Translations under genes and position numbers: made by a program
In this document: positions 51,230 through 59,845 of the stretch, piece after piece
Position numbering within the stretch: the stretch's first letter is position 1
Layout: every line of letters starts with the position of its first letter
Notes under the pieces: model-generated
Database searches by the model: none
Told to the model about the DNA's origin: nothing
Seen by the model: only the letters and a program-made list of their open reading frames with translations
Assembly: GCF_900177515.1 (NCBI RefSeq)
Contig: NZ_FXAK01000005.1
Span: 61,001 to 125,000 of the forward strand
DNA from: Azospirillum oryzae
Lineage (GTDB): Bacteria > Pseudomonadota > Alphaproteobacteria > Azospirillales > Azospirillaceae
Length of the DNA: 64,000 nucleotides
Direction: 5' to 3'

Positions 51230-54200
51230 TCAGGCGGAGGCGGCGAGCCGCTCCAGCTTCGCCGGGATTCCCTGGCGCACCGCAGTCCCGGCAATGGGAT
51301 CGACCCACACCGACGCCCCGGCGCGGGACGGGTCGGCGATGCCGAGGTCGTTCAGGTTGATGCCGGCCCCGATCTCCGGCACCGAGGGCTGGCTGTGCCC
51401 GCCGATCAGGTGCGGTCGGGCACCGTATTCACGATGGCCGAAGCCATGCTCCACCGCCAGCACGCCGCGCATCACGCCATGGCGGACGATGGCGGTGGCC
51501 TCCCGCATCCCGCCCGGCGTGGCGATGCGGATGCGGTCGCCGGTCTCGATGCCCAGGCGGCGGGCGTCCTCTGCGTTGATGCCGACCGGATTGTCCGGAT
51601 GCAGGTGGCGCAGCCGGCCGGCGGCGATGGTGTAGGCGCTGACCAGCACCGATTTGGAGCTGACCAGCTTGAAGGGCCACTCCTCTGGCGTGTGGTGCTT
51701 ATGGACCGGGCTGCCGTCGGCGAAGACCGGTTCCATCCAGGTGGCGGTGCCGGTCCAGCGCCGGCCGGTGATGCTGCTCTTCGCCGTTCCCACCGCCTCG
51801 TTGTAGACCTGCAGCGGCTTGAGGAACTTGTGGGCCGCCTTGTCGCCCTCGAAGCCTTCGGCCTGGTTCTGGTAGCGGCCGCCGCGGGCCAGGATATAGG
51901 CGACCTTGCGCCACTCCTCCGGCTTCAGCGTGGCTCGCAGCGCCGGCATCACCCGCTCGACGCCGGACAGCGCGATATCGCGGTCGTCGGCGTCGGCGAC
52001 TGGCTGCTTGCCGAGCCACGCGATGTTGGCGCCGCCGCGCAGATACCAGTCCTCTGGCCGGTCGAGCGGGTAGAGCTTCCCGTCCATGTCGGCGATGGCG
52101 TCGGCACCGAAGCCGGGCAGGCCCAGCCGCTTGGCCAGAGCGATCAGAAAGGTCTCCATCTGCACATGCAGCCCGTCGGGCAGCGTCTGCGTGCGCGGCT
52201 CCACCACCGGCCAGCGCGCGGTGCTGGTCTTGGTCGGCACGCCGCCCCAGGGCGACGCCCAGCCCCAGGTCTCGTACAGCACGGTGTCGGGGACGATGTA
52301 GTCGGCGAAGGCGGACGATTCGTTGATGAACGGGTCGATGGAGACGATCAGCGGCAGCGTCTTGGGGTCCTTCATCGCCGCCTCCGCCGCCGCACGCACA
52401 CCGGGGATGCCGTAGACCGGGTTGCTGTTCCACAGGAACAGGGCCTTCAGGCGATAGGGATAGCCGTCGGCAAGACCGCTGGTCAGATATTCGGTGGTCA
52501 GCTGCGGCGCGGCCGGATACCAGGGGGCCTTGGCCGGATAGGGCTTGCCGGCTGCCTTGTTGCGGGCGAACTCGCTGGATTTCTCGTAAGGGACCGGACG
52601 GTTGATCGCGGTACCGGACGGCTTCACCGCACCGGGGAAGCTGGCCAGCTTGTAGCGCGGGCCGTCCTGCTCGTCCGGGAAACGGCCACCGCCGAAGATG
52701 CTGCCGCCCTTCCAGTTCAGGTTTCCGATCAGCGTGTTCAGGGTGACGACGCCGAAGGCGTTGTAGAAGCCGTTGCCGGCCATCATGCCGCCATGGGCGT
52801 TGGCGACCGCCTTCTTGCCATGGCTGGTGAATTCGCGCGCCAGTCCGGCGATGATGTCGGCGGGGATGCCGCAGGCTTCGGCATAGCCGCGCAGGTCCAG
52901 CCGCATCGCCTCCTCGCGCAGCAGGGTCAGGCTGGTCTTGACCGAGATGTCGCCGGTCGGCGTCGCCACCGCGCCGTCATGGAACAGGACGGCCGGGCCA
53001 CCCAGCGCGTCATGCGCCACCGGCTTGCCCGCCGGGTCGAGCACGACGAAGGCGTCCTTCTCTCCATACCGCTCCTTCTCGTCAAGCTCGATCCAGCCCA
53101 TGTCGGAGGCGCGCAGCATCCGCCCGTCGCGCAGGTGGCCCTGCTGCCGGATCACCAGATGGGTGGCATTGCACCAGCCGGCCTCGCCCGCCGCAGTAGC
53201 GGCCTTGGCGTTCGGTTGGGACAGATAACGGCTGTCGATGCGGTCGTTCTCGAACATCCAGCGCATCATGCCCATCACCAGCGCGCCGTCGGTGCCGGGG
53301 CGGATCGGAATCCAGTTCGACCGCTCCCCCGCCGCCCGGTTGTCGGCGTTGGTCAGCACCGGATCGACCACCACGTAATTCAGCACGCCGTCGGTGCGGC
53401 CCTTGGCGACCAGCATGGCCTGCCGCTTGAACGGGTTGCCGGCGTTGGAGGGGGCGGTGCCGATGAACAGCACGAATTCGGCATTCTGCAGGTCGGGCTT
53501 GGCGTGCGGCATCGCCTTCAGATCGCCGAACGCCGCGCCGGAGCCGGAGCGATAGGCGCCGCCGCAATAGGCGCCATGGCCGGCAAAATTGATGGTGCCG
53601 AGCGCCTGGTTGAAGAAGCGCCGCACGAAGGGCTCCCGTCCGTCATTGACGGAGGCGAGCAGCGCCACCTGATTGACCTTCGGCCCCAGTTCGGGAGAGG
53701 CAGGGTCGATCGGCGTCTTCAGGTCGCGCAAGGTCCGCAGCCCCTCCACCGGCCCCTCGCCGAACAGGTCGCCGCCCTCGGCGATCTCCTCCACCAGCTT
53801 GTCGAAGGCAATCGGCTCCCAACGGCCGGAGCCGCGCGGGCCGACGCGTTTCATCGGCGTGGTGATGCGGAAGGGGGAGGTCAGCATCTCCAGCGCCGCA
53901 TTGCCGCGCCCGCAGGCGGTGGAGCGGCCCTGCAGCCCCTTCTCGTCCAGCCGCGATAGCGAGCGGAAGCTCTCCTCGATCGGTGTCGCATAGGGGAGGA
54001 ACGGGTCGGTGGACAGCGGGCTGTAGGGATTGCCGGCCACCCGCAGCACGCGGTTCCGCTCCACATCCACCCGCACCCGGACGCCGCACAGCGTGGTGCA
54101 GCCCAGGCAGGCGACGTTGGCGACGATCTGTCCCGGCGTCGGCTCCACGGCGCCGGTCGCCGGGTCGATGCGGAATTCAGGCTTCGGCGCATTGCCGCTG

Positions 54201-54337
54201 ATGGAGTCGTCTGGCCGCTCGCCGGCCCAGGCGCCCTTGACCAGCTTGCGGCCGGTCTCCGAAAAGCCACCGGCGAAGGCGGCCAGCGCGCCGCCCGCGG
54301 CGGTGGAGGTCAGGATGTGGCGACGGGTGATGGACAT
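51230..54337 (-). CDS. ttrA: Tetrathionate reductase catalytic subunit TtrA
   Basis: A 1035-residue molybdopterin oxidoreductase. A Tat signal (SITRRHILTSTAAGGALAAF) leads the folded protein to the periplasm. An N-terminal iron-sulfur cluster is bound by Cys77, Cys80, Cys84 and Cys142 (CLGCTTLCG, TACGRGN). The rest shows bis-MGD domains (VLFIGTAPSNAGNPFKRQ, LFLWNSNPVYGIPG, DYIVPDTVLYETWGWA, GDRIRIATPGG). Size and the adjoining ttrB, ttrC, ttrR and ttrS identify it as TtrA, reducing tetrathionate to thiosulfate. ATG 54337 with GGAG 8 nt upstream is preferred over GTG 54346. It is last in the ttrB-ttrC-ttrA operon. Confidence 0.93.
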   Translation of the reverse strand: MSITRRHILTSTAAGGALAAFAGGFSETGRKLVKGAWAGERPDDSISGNAPKPEFRIDPATGAVEPTPGQIVANVACLGCTTLCGVRVRVDVERNRVLRVAGNPYSPLSTDPFLPYATPIEESFRSLSRLDEKGLQGRSTACGRGNAALEMLTSPFRITTPMKRVGPRGSGRWEPIAFDKLVEEIAEGGDLFGEGPVEGLRTLRDLKTPIDPASPELGPKVNQVALLASVNDGREPFVRRFFNQALGTINFAGHGAYCGGAYRSGSGAAFGDLKAMPHAKPDLQNAEFVLFIGTAPSNAGNPFKRQAMLVAKGRTDGVLNYVVVDPVLTNADNRAAGERSNWIPIRPGTDGALVMGMMRWMFENDRIDSRYLSQPNAKAATAAGEAGWCNATHLVIRQQGHLRDGRMLRASDMGWIELDEKERYGEKDAFVVLDPAGKPVAHDALGGPAVLFHDGAVATPTGDISVKTSLTLLREEAMRLDLRGYAEACGIPADIIAGLAREFTSHGKKAVANAHGGMMAGNGFYNAFGVVTLNTLIGNLNWKGGSIFGGGRFPDEQDGPRYKLASFPGAVKPSGTAINRPVPYEKSSEFARNKAAGKPYPAKAPWYPAAPQLTTEYLTSGLADGYPYRLKALFLWNSNPVYGIPGVRAAAEAAMKDPKTLPLIVSIDPFINESSAFADYIVPDTVLYETWGWASPWGGVPTKTSTARWPVVEPRTQTLPDGLHVQMETFLIALAKRLGLPGFGADAIADMDGKLYPLDRPEDWYLRGGANIAWLGKQPVADADDRDIALSGVERVMPALRATLKPEEWRKVAYILARGGRYQNQAEGFEGDKAAHKFLKPLQVYNEAVGTAKSSITGRRWTGTATWMEPVFADGSPVHKHHTPEEWPFKLVSSKSVLVSAYTIAAGRLRHLHPDNPVGINAEDARRLGIETGDRIRIATPGGMREATAIVRHGVMRGVLAVEHGFGHREYGARPHLIGGHSQPSVPEIGAGINLNDLGIADPSRAGASVWVDPIAGTAVRQGIPAKLERLAASA

Positions 54338-54396
54338 GGTGGACACTCCGGTCTTCGCGAGCGGGGCTCAAGCGCGGATTGAATTGGTCGAGCCGG

Positions 54397-55536
54397 CTAT
54401 TCGGCGGCGGTCAGGCGCCCGCCGGGATGGCCGGATGCGTTGGCCGGACGGCCGGCGGCAGGGGTAGACGAAACCGGCAGCAGCGCCGTCATCAGGATCA
54501 GCAGGAACAGCCACAGCCCCGCGGTGCCGACGATGCCCATCAGCCCGTCCGGGCCGGCTGGCAGCGCGTATTCGTAGAAGCCCGCCCCGGTCTTCGGCAC
54601 CGACTGGCCGCCGATGAACACGGTCCAGCGAAACATCCAGGCGCTGTGCACGGCAATCAGTCCGGTCAGCAGCCCGGTTCCCGCCGGCCGGGCGACGGCA
54701 ATCACGAAGGGCACCACCGTCGCGGCCACCGCCCAGACGGCGGTCACCCGCCACGCCTCCGACCCGGCCACGCTGTCCAGCGCCGCCGCATGCCCTGCAT
54801 CCAGCTCCGACAGACCGAGCGCCAGCCACAGCCCGCCGCACAGCATCACCGCGGCCAGCACGGCGGCGAGCAGCCGGTTGCCCAGCACCTCCACCCCACG
54901 GTCGGCGGTGCCGACGACGCGGTTGAGGATCAGCACCAGCCCGACGGCGCCGGCCAGCGCGGTGGTCAGGAACTGCACCGGCAGGAAGGGCGTGTGCCAC
55001 AGCGGCCGGGCCTTGACCACCGCCACCTCGACGCCGGTATAGAGCGCCACCAGCGCCGCCCCGGCCAGCACGAACACCCCGGCGGCCCGGATCAGCCGGT
55101 CGTCGCGGCCACCGCCCAGCGCCGCCAGCCGGTACAGCCCGGCCAGCCGGCTGTCGACCCGGCCATGCGCCTGCAATTCCTCGCGCAGGCAGGCCCAGCC
55201 ATAGACCAGCAGGCCGCCGATGTAGAGCGGGATGAACAGCGATCCCCACCACATCCAGGAGGTCGGCCGGAACACCACGTAGAAGTGCCAGAAGCGGCCG
55301 GGCTGGTGCAGGTCGGACAGAAGCGCCACCGGCGCCGCCAGTCCGCAGGTCAGCGCCACAATCAGGGCGAGCCGCCCCAGCGGGCGCCAGCCGTCACGGG
55401 CGAAGGCGTAGCCGGGCAGGCTGAGCAGCAGGCCGCCGACGGACAGGCCGATCAGGAAGAAATACTGCACGGCCCAGGGAAGCCACGCGACCTCGCGGGT
55501 CACGTTGATGACTTCGACGATGTGCGTGTCCATCAT
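54397..55536 (-). CDS. ttrC: Tetrathionate reductase membrane subunit TtrC (NrfD family)
   Basis: A 379-residue NrfD/PsrC-type membrane protein with about nine hydrophobic segments, including WLPWAVQYFFLIGLSVGG near the N-terminus, and a LHQPGRFWHFYVVFRPTSWM loop typical of quinol-oxidising NrfD subunits. It anchors TtrA-TtrB and passes electrons from quinol. ATG 55536 overlaps the ttrB stop (ATGA), with AAGGAG 5 nt upstream; a longer frame to 55572 overlaps ttrB and is not supported. The gap to ttrA is 59 nt. Confidence 0.93.
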   Translation of the reverse strand: MMDTHIVEVINVTREVAWLPWAVQYFFLIGLSVGGLLLSLPGYAFARDGWRPLGRLALIVALTCGLAAPVALLSDLHQPGRFWHFYVVFRPTSWMWWGSLFIPLYIGGLLVYGWACLREELQAHGRVDSRLAGLYRLAALGGGRDDRLIRAAGVFVLAGAALVALYTGVEVAVVKARPLWHTPFLPVQFLTTALAGAVGLVLILNRVVGTADRGVEVLGNRLLAAVLAAVMLCGGLWLALGLSELDAGHAAALDSVAGSEAWRVTAVWAVAATVVPFVIAVARPAGTGLLTGLIAVHSAWMFRWTVFIGGQSVPKTGAGFYEYALPAGPDGLMGIVGTAGLWLFLLILMTALLPVSSTPAAGRPANASGHPGGRLTAAE

Positions 55537-56267
55537 GCATGCTCCTTCTCGGCATGCGGCGCCGGCCGCCACAGGGTCGGCGTGCCGTCCACCTTGCCCT
55601 GCATCTTCGGATCGAGACCGATGTAGAAGACCCGCGGCTGGGTCCCCATCTCCGGCTTCAGCACCTTCGGGGTCTGCTCGCGCACCAGTTTCGACACCGT
55701 GCTGTCGGGATCCTTCAGGTCACCGAAGATGCGGGCGCCGCCGACGCAGGTCTCGACGCAGGCGGGCAGCAGCCCGGCTTCCACGCGATGGACGCAGAAG
55801 GTGCATTTGTCGGCGGTCTGGGTTTCGTGATTGATGAAGCGGGCGTCGTAGGGACAGGCCTGGACGCAATAGGCGCAGCCGACGCACACGGAATTGTCGA
55901 CGACCACGATGCCGTCCCGCCGCTGATAGGTGGCGCCGGTCGGGCAGACCGGGATGCAGGGCGGATCCTCGCAATGGTTGCACAGGCGCGGCAGCATGTA
56001 GGAGCCGGCCCGGCCCTGCTCCGTCACCTCGTAGGTGGAGACGATGGTGCGGAAACTGTTTTCCGGAACGTCGTTCTCCATGATGCAGGCGACGGTGCAG
56101 GCTTGGCAGCCGACGCATTTGCGCACATCGACCACCATGGCCCAGCGGTGCGCCGCGTCACCGGACGCCGAAACGGCGTCAGCATCTCTCGGTACTGCCG
56201 CCAGCGTGGCGGCGCCGACGGTCGCGGCCCCGGCGCCCAGGCAGAAGTTGCGTCGTGATCGGTCCAT
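55533..56267 (-). CDS. ttrB: Tetrathionate reductase iron-sulfur subunit TtrB
   Basis: A 244-residue ferredoxin-like protein with four cysteine clusters for four [4Fe-4S] centres: CVGCQACTVAC, CNHCEDPPCIPVC, CVGCAYCVQACPYDA and CTFCVHRVEAGLLPACVETC. The N-terminus has a Tat-type RSRRNFCLGAGAATVGAA. It transfers electrons from TtrC to TtrA in the periplasm. ATG 56267 has GGGAGAG about 6 nt upstream. It heads the ttrBCA operon; its leader contains a short GC hairpin and the promoter is in the 149-bp gap to ttrR. Confidence 0.94.
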   Translation of the reverse strand: MDRSRRNFCLGAGAATVGAATLAAVPRDADAVSASGDAAHRWAMVVDVRKCVGCQACTVACIMENDVPENSFRTIVSTYEVTEQGRAGSYMLPRLCNHCEDPPCIPVCPTGATYQRRDGIVVVDNSVCVGCAYCVQACPYDARFINHETQTADKCTFCVHRVEAGLLPACVETCVGGARIFGDLKDPDSTVSKLVREQTPKVLKPEMGTQPRVFYIGLDPKMQGKVDGTPTLWRPAPHAEKEHA

Positions 56268-56295
56268 GGCAGGCTCTCCCGGCGGCACCCATTCC

Positions 56296-56318
56296 CGGCC
56301 CGCAAAGCATGCGGGCCG
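56296..56318 (-). promoter_or_regulatory. Leader hairpin upstream of ttrB
   Basis: CGGCCCGC (56296-56303) and GCGGGCCG (56311-56318) form a perfect 8-bp stem with a 7-nt loop, 29 nt before the ttrB start. It lies between ttrR and ttrB, without a T-tract on either strand. It might end ttrSR transcription or protect the ttrB leader. Confidence 0.4.
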
Positions 56319-56416
56319 ATCTCAGGGCCAAGGATAGCCAGGGGCATGGCGGCGCCCCATTGCGGTGTTCCCCACACTTTTTAGGGTTTTCCCCCGCGAC
56401 GCCAAGCCGCAGGCCG

Positions 56417-57043
56417 TTATTCCGCCTCCAGCAAAAGCCGGGTCAGGTCAGCGACCGATGCGACCTCCAGCTTGTCCATCACATTGTGGCGGTGGACCTC
56501 CACCGTCTTCATCGACAGGTTGATCTCCGCGGCGATGACCTTGTTGGGCTTTCCGGCGACCACCAGCGCCGCCACCTGCCGCTCGCGCGGGGTCAGCCGG
56601 CCGATCAGCGCGCGGACGGCACGCTTGCGCTCCGCCGCCTCCCAGGCGCGCCGCGACTTCTCCAGCGCCTCATGCACGCGGTCGAGCAAGAGTTGGTCGT
56701 TGAAGGGCTTCTCGATGAAATCGACGGCCCCCGCCCGCAGCGCCCGCACCGCCATCGGCACGTCGGCATGGCCGGTGACCACCACCACGGAGAGCAGCGA
56801 CCCAGCCCGCGCCAGCGTGTCCTGCAGTTCCAGCCCGCTCATGCCCGGCATGCGCACATCGGTAACGAGGCAGCCCGGCCGGTCGGGCTTCAGCGCCCGC
56901 AGGAACTCCTCCGCCGAGGCGAAGCCCTGCACCTCCAACCCCAGCGAGCCGATCAGCCAGCCCAGCGAATGGCGCATCGCCGGATCGTCGTCCACCACAT
57001 AGACCGTGCGCGGCGGGGCGGAACTTTCCGCATCATGACTCAT
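56417..57043 (-). CDS. ttrR: Response regulator TtrR (FixJ/LuxR type)
   Basis: A 208-residue regulator: receiver with acidic TVYVVDDDPAMRHSLGWL and phospho-acceptor Asp62 in CLVTDVRMPGMSGLELQ, then a LuxR-type helix-turn-helix (LTPRERQVAALVVAGKPNKV to MKTVEVHRHNVMDKL). It should switch on ttrBCA when phosphorylated by TtrS under tetrathionate. ATG 57043 overlaps the ttrS stop by 11 nt, so the two are coupled. The ttrB promoter lies directly downstream in the same direction. Confidence 0.94.
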   Translation of the reverse strand: MSHDAESSAPPRTVYVVDDDPAMRHSLGWLIGSLGLEVQGFASAEEFLRALKPDRPGCLVTDVRMPGMSGLELQDTLARAGSLLSVVVVTGHADVPMAVRALRAGAVDFIEKPFNDQLLLDRVHEALEKSRRAWEAAERKRAVRALIGRLTPRERQVAALVVAGKPNKVIAAEINLSMKTVEVHRHNVMDKLEVASVADLTRLLLEAE

Positions 57044-58847
57044 GGGTCGGGTTCTCCTGTACCGCCGGCAGAACGAAGCGAATCTCCACGCCCCCGCCGG
57101 GATTGTCTGCGGCCCACAGATGGCCGCCATGAGATTCCAGGATGGTCCGGCAGATCGACAGGCCCAGGCCCATCCCCTCCGGCTTGGTGGTGAAGAAGGG
57201 GTCGAACAGCCGCTCCCGCGCCTCGGCACTCAGGCCATGGCCGCGGTCGGCGACCATCACCCTGACCCGCCCCTCGCCGTCCAGACCGGTGCGCACTGTG
57301 ATCCCGTCGGCCGGCAAACAGCCCTCCATCGCGTCCAGCCCGTTCTTCATCAGGTTGAGGACAACCTGCTCGATCTGCACCGCGTCGGCCGCCACCCGCG
57401 GCAGCCCGTCGGCCAGATCGAGCGTGACCGCGATGCCGGCGCTGCGCGCCCGGTCGGCGCACAGGGCGGCGGCGGCGCGGACGGCGTCGTTGATGTCGAC
57501 CGGCTCGATCTGTGGCGCCCGCTTGCGGACGAAGTTGCGGATGCGGGCGATGATGTGGGCGGCGCGGTCGGCCTGATCGGCGATGGCGCGGGTGGCGTCC
57601 GCCAGTTCGGCGGGCCGGCCGGTGCCGGCCTCCAGCCGGCGGGTGCAGCCGCGCGCGTAGTTGGCGATGGCGCCCAGCGGCTGGTTCAGCTCATGGGCGA
57701 GGTTGCTGGCCATTTCCCCCAGGATCGACAGGCGGGCGACATGGTCGATCTCGCGCTGGCGCTCGCGGGCATTCTCCTCGGCACGGCGGCGCTCCGCCAT
57801 CTCGCGGACGAGGTCGCGGTTGGCGGCACGCAGTTCAGCGGTGCGGACCTTGATGAGATGCTCCACCCGCAGCGAATGGATTGTCCACCACAAGAGCGCC
57901 AAGGCCGCCAGGGCCAGCCAATGCCAGTTCTCTCGCGCCAGATCGACCAGCGAGACGTCGCGCAACGAGCGGTAGGGGCCGATGCGCAGCGAGCGGAACA
58001 GGGCATGGACCGGCTGGTAGTCGCGCGGCACCGCCCAGCCCTGGTAACCGCCGGCCTTTGCTGCGGGATGGTCCGGCGGCATCTGGAACAGGGCGACCAC
58101 CGCCTGTTTCGCCAGTTCCTCCGGCGTCCCGGCGAGACGGGCCAGCGGCCAGTCGGGGTAAAGATCGGTGGAATGGGCGCAGGCGAAATCGGGCGCGCTC
58201 CGGGAGCCAAGGACGCGGAAGTCCGCCGGGTCGATCCGCCCCTCCGCCGCCAGTTCCTCCAGCACGCAGGCCCGCAGCACGCCGGCATCCGCCGTCCCGT
58301 CGCGCACGGCGAAGGCGACGCGGTCCACCGGGAAGCCGGAAAAGCGCAAATCCTTCAGGTCGCGGAAGGGATCGACGCCGGCATCCAGCAATTCCCCCCA
58401 GGCAACCTGGAAACCGCCGAAGGCGTCGGGATCGATGGCCATCAGGGTCCGCCCGCGAAGGTCGCGCAGATCCTTCAGGTCGCGGCGGTCGGCACGCACG
58501 ATGATTGCCGAGCCGATGGCGTTGCCGGAGGACCGCCCGGACTGCAGGGTGGCGATGCGGGTGACGCCGTACCGCGCCTCCAGATCGACATAGTTGCCGG
58601 TGTTGGTCAGGATCAGGTCCACCGTCCGGTTCTGCACGGCGGCATCCATCCCGGCGAGGTCGAGCGCCACCATCTCCGCCCCACGGCCGGGGAAATGGTC
58701 GCCGAGATAGCGGATCGTCGGTTCCCACACCGCCGCCGCATGCTCCTCCCCCCGATAGGCGAGCACGCCGACCCGGACCGGCGGGTCGGCAGCCAATCCG
58801 TGCGACGACAGCAGCAGCAGGAAAGCGAACAGCAGGCGGACGACCAT
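57033..58847 (-). CDS. ttrS: Tetrathionate sensor histidine kinase TtrS
   Basis: A 604-residue kinase. A signal peptide or anchor (MVVRLLFAFLLLLSSHGLA) precedes a PhnD-like periplasmic sensor (about 22-290, VRVGVLAYRGEEHAAAVW). One membrane segment (WLALAALALLWW, near 310) leads to a coiled linker, HisKA with His in ASNLAHELNQPLGAIANYA and an ATPase domain (NLMKNGLDAME, GMGLGLSICRTILESHGG). The architecture is that of TtrS. It is the first gene of a ttrS-ttrR-ttrB-ttrC-ttrA series on the minus strand. ATG 58847 is chosen at the signal peptide although its Shine-Dalgarno sequence is weak. Confidence 0.93.
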   Translation of the reverse strand: MVVRLLFAFLLLLSSHGLAADPPVRVGVLAYRGEEHAAAVWEPTIRYLGDHFPGRGAEMVALDLAGMDAAVQNRTVDLILTNTGNYVDLEARYGVTRIATLQSGRSSGNAIGSAIIVRADRRDLKDLRDLRGRTLMAIDPDAFGGFQVAWGELLDAGVDPFRDLKDLRFSGFPVDRVAFAVRDGTADAGVLRACVLEELAAEGRIDPADFRVLGSRSAPDFACAHSTDLYPDWPLARLAGTPEELAKQAVVALFQMPPDHPAAKAGGYQGWAVPRDYQPVHALFRSLRIGPYRSLRDVSLVDLARENWHWLALAALALLWWTIHSLRVEHLIKVRTAELRAANRDLVREMAERRRAEENARERQREIDHVARLSILGEMASNLAHELNQPLGAIANYARGCTRRLEAGTGRPAELADATRAIADQADRAAHIIARIRNFVRKRAPQIEPVDINDAVRAAAALCADRARSAGIAVTLDLADGLPRVAADAVQIEQVVLNLMKNGLDAMEGCLPADGITVRTGLDGEGRVRVMVADRGHGLSAEARERLFDPFFTTKPEGMGLGLSICRTILESHGGHLWAADNPGGGVEIRFVLPAVQENPTHES

Positions 58848-59014
58848 GGCGGCTGATCTTGCGAGGGGGTTCAGCCCTTTAGCGCGTCCACCGCCCCGGC
58901 ACAAGGCGGCGCGCCGTCACGGCGGCATCGGAAATCGGCGAGACTCATTCCATTCCGCGCGGTTGGGTGTCGGTAACGCCCTGCCTTCGCCACTGTCCGG
59001 ACCGCATCAGCGCA

Positions 59015-59533
59015 ATGTCGCCGAACGAACTCCGCTTCGAGCATTTCCGCGAAATATATCTGAGCGAGCGCACGCGGCGCGAGGCGATCCGCGGCAGCAT
59101 CGGAACGCCGGTGGCGGCGATTTCCTTCTCCGTTTTCTCGCTCGGCAATCTGGCCGCCCGCTTCGACGCGACGCGACTGGAGGAGCCGGTATCGCTGTTC
59201 ATCGCCGCCGCCGCCTGCGCCGGCGTCCTCGCGATGCTCGGCGCCGTGTACCACGTGGTCATGGTGGAATGGCTGTTCATTCATCACGAACCGCCACCCC
59301 TGCCCCGGTTGGTCGAGGCGGAGAACGCCATCCGCACCGAGCGCGGGGAGGAGGCGGTGGTGCCCGGCCTGATGGACATGATGGCCGCCAGCTACGCCAT
59401 CGCCTTCGAACAGTATCTGTGGGGCAACACAATGAGCGCCCGCAGCCGGACGCGGGCGCTGCGCCTGGTCCTGCTGTCGCTGGTCTTTTTCGCGCTGGGT
59501 TTCCTGGCTCTGCCTTTCCAGAAGATGGGCTGA
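59015..59533 (+). CDS. Small membrane protein of unknown function
   Basis: A 172-residue protein, not recognised. Three hydrophobic segments are seen: near residues 35-55, 65-95 (EEPVSLFIAAAACAGVLAML) and 148-168 (LVLLSLVFFALGFLALPF). The N-terminus is polar (MSPNELRFEHFREIYLSERT) and a cytoplasmic-looking loop lies between. It is divergent from ttrS across 167 bp and followed after 21 nt by another small gene. An earlier in-frame GTG-type start at 58967 would add 16 residues without support. Function unknown. Confidence 0.7.
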   Translation: MSPNELRFEHFREIYLSERTRREAIRGSIGTPVAAISFSVFSLGNLAARFDATRLEEPVSLFIAAAACAGVLAMLGAVYHVVMVEWLFIHHEPPPLPRLVEAENAIRTERGEEAVVPGLMDMMAASYAIAFEQYLWGNTMSARSRTRALRLVLLSLVFFALGFLALPFQKMG

Positions 59534-59554
59534 ACCGAGGAGGGTAGAAACCGG

Positions 59555-59800
59555 ATGAAATGGCTCGAACGCTTTCTCGTCCGCCGTCCGCGATCCGCCG
59601 AATGCGGATCGGTCCCCGCCTGGGCGAGGTCAAGGTTGAGGAATGCCTGCCGGTCGCTGTCCGAAGAGGAGGCCAATATGCAGCGGCTGCTCCACCTGCC
59701 GGTGCGCCCGTCCCTGACACTGGCCGACGAGGAGCTGGGCGTGCTGATCGATGCCGAGGGGCGCCGTTCGATCGAAGGGGATGACGCGGGCAATCAATAG
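59555..59800 (+). CDS. Small hypothetical protein
   Basis: An 81-residue protein with a basic, Arg-rich N-terminal half (MKWLERFLVRRPRSAECG) and an acidic C-terminal half (LADEELGVLIDAEGRR). No family recognised, no membrane segment. AGGAGGG lies 10 nt before ATG 59555, and it is 21 nt after the preceding membrane-protein gene, so both may form a two-gene unit; a hairpin follows directly after the stop. The evidence for expression is only the ribosome-binding site and position. Confidence 0.5.
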   Translation: MKWLERFLVRRPRSAECGSVPAWARSRLRNACRSLSEEEANMQRLLHLPVRPSLTLADEELGVLIDAEGRRSIEGDDAGNQ

Positions 59801-59801
59801 A

Positions 59802-59831
59802 ATGCCCCCTTCCCCGAAGGGAGGAGGGCAT
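59802..59831. terminator. Hairpin between convergent genes
   Basis: ATGCCC (59802-59807) pairs with GGGCAT (59826-59831), extended inside by CCTTCC-type pairing with GGGAGG after one bulged base. It fills the 45-bp space between the small gene at 59555 and the convergent substrate-binding-protein gene, so it could act on both strands; no T-run is present. Confidence 0.55.
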
Positions 59832-59845
59832 GTGGACGTGCAGGA

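Noticed and set aside
49277..53959. A 1560-codon plus-strand open frame opposite the ThDP enzyme and ttrA
   Set aside because: It is antisense to two well-defined enzymes, has low-complexity Arg/His/Gly/Gln-rich composition and no family motif; it results from the high GC third-position bias of the real genes.
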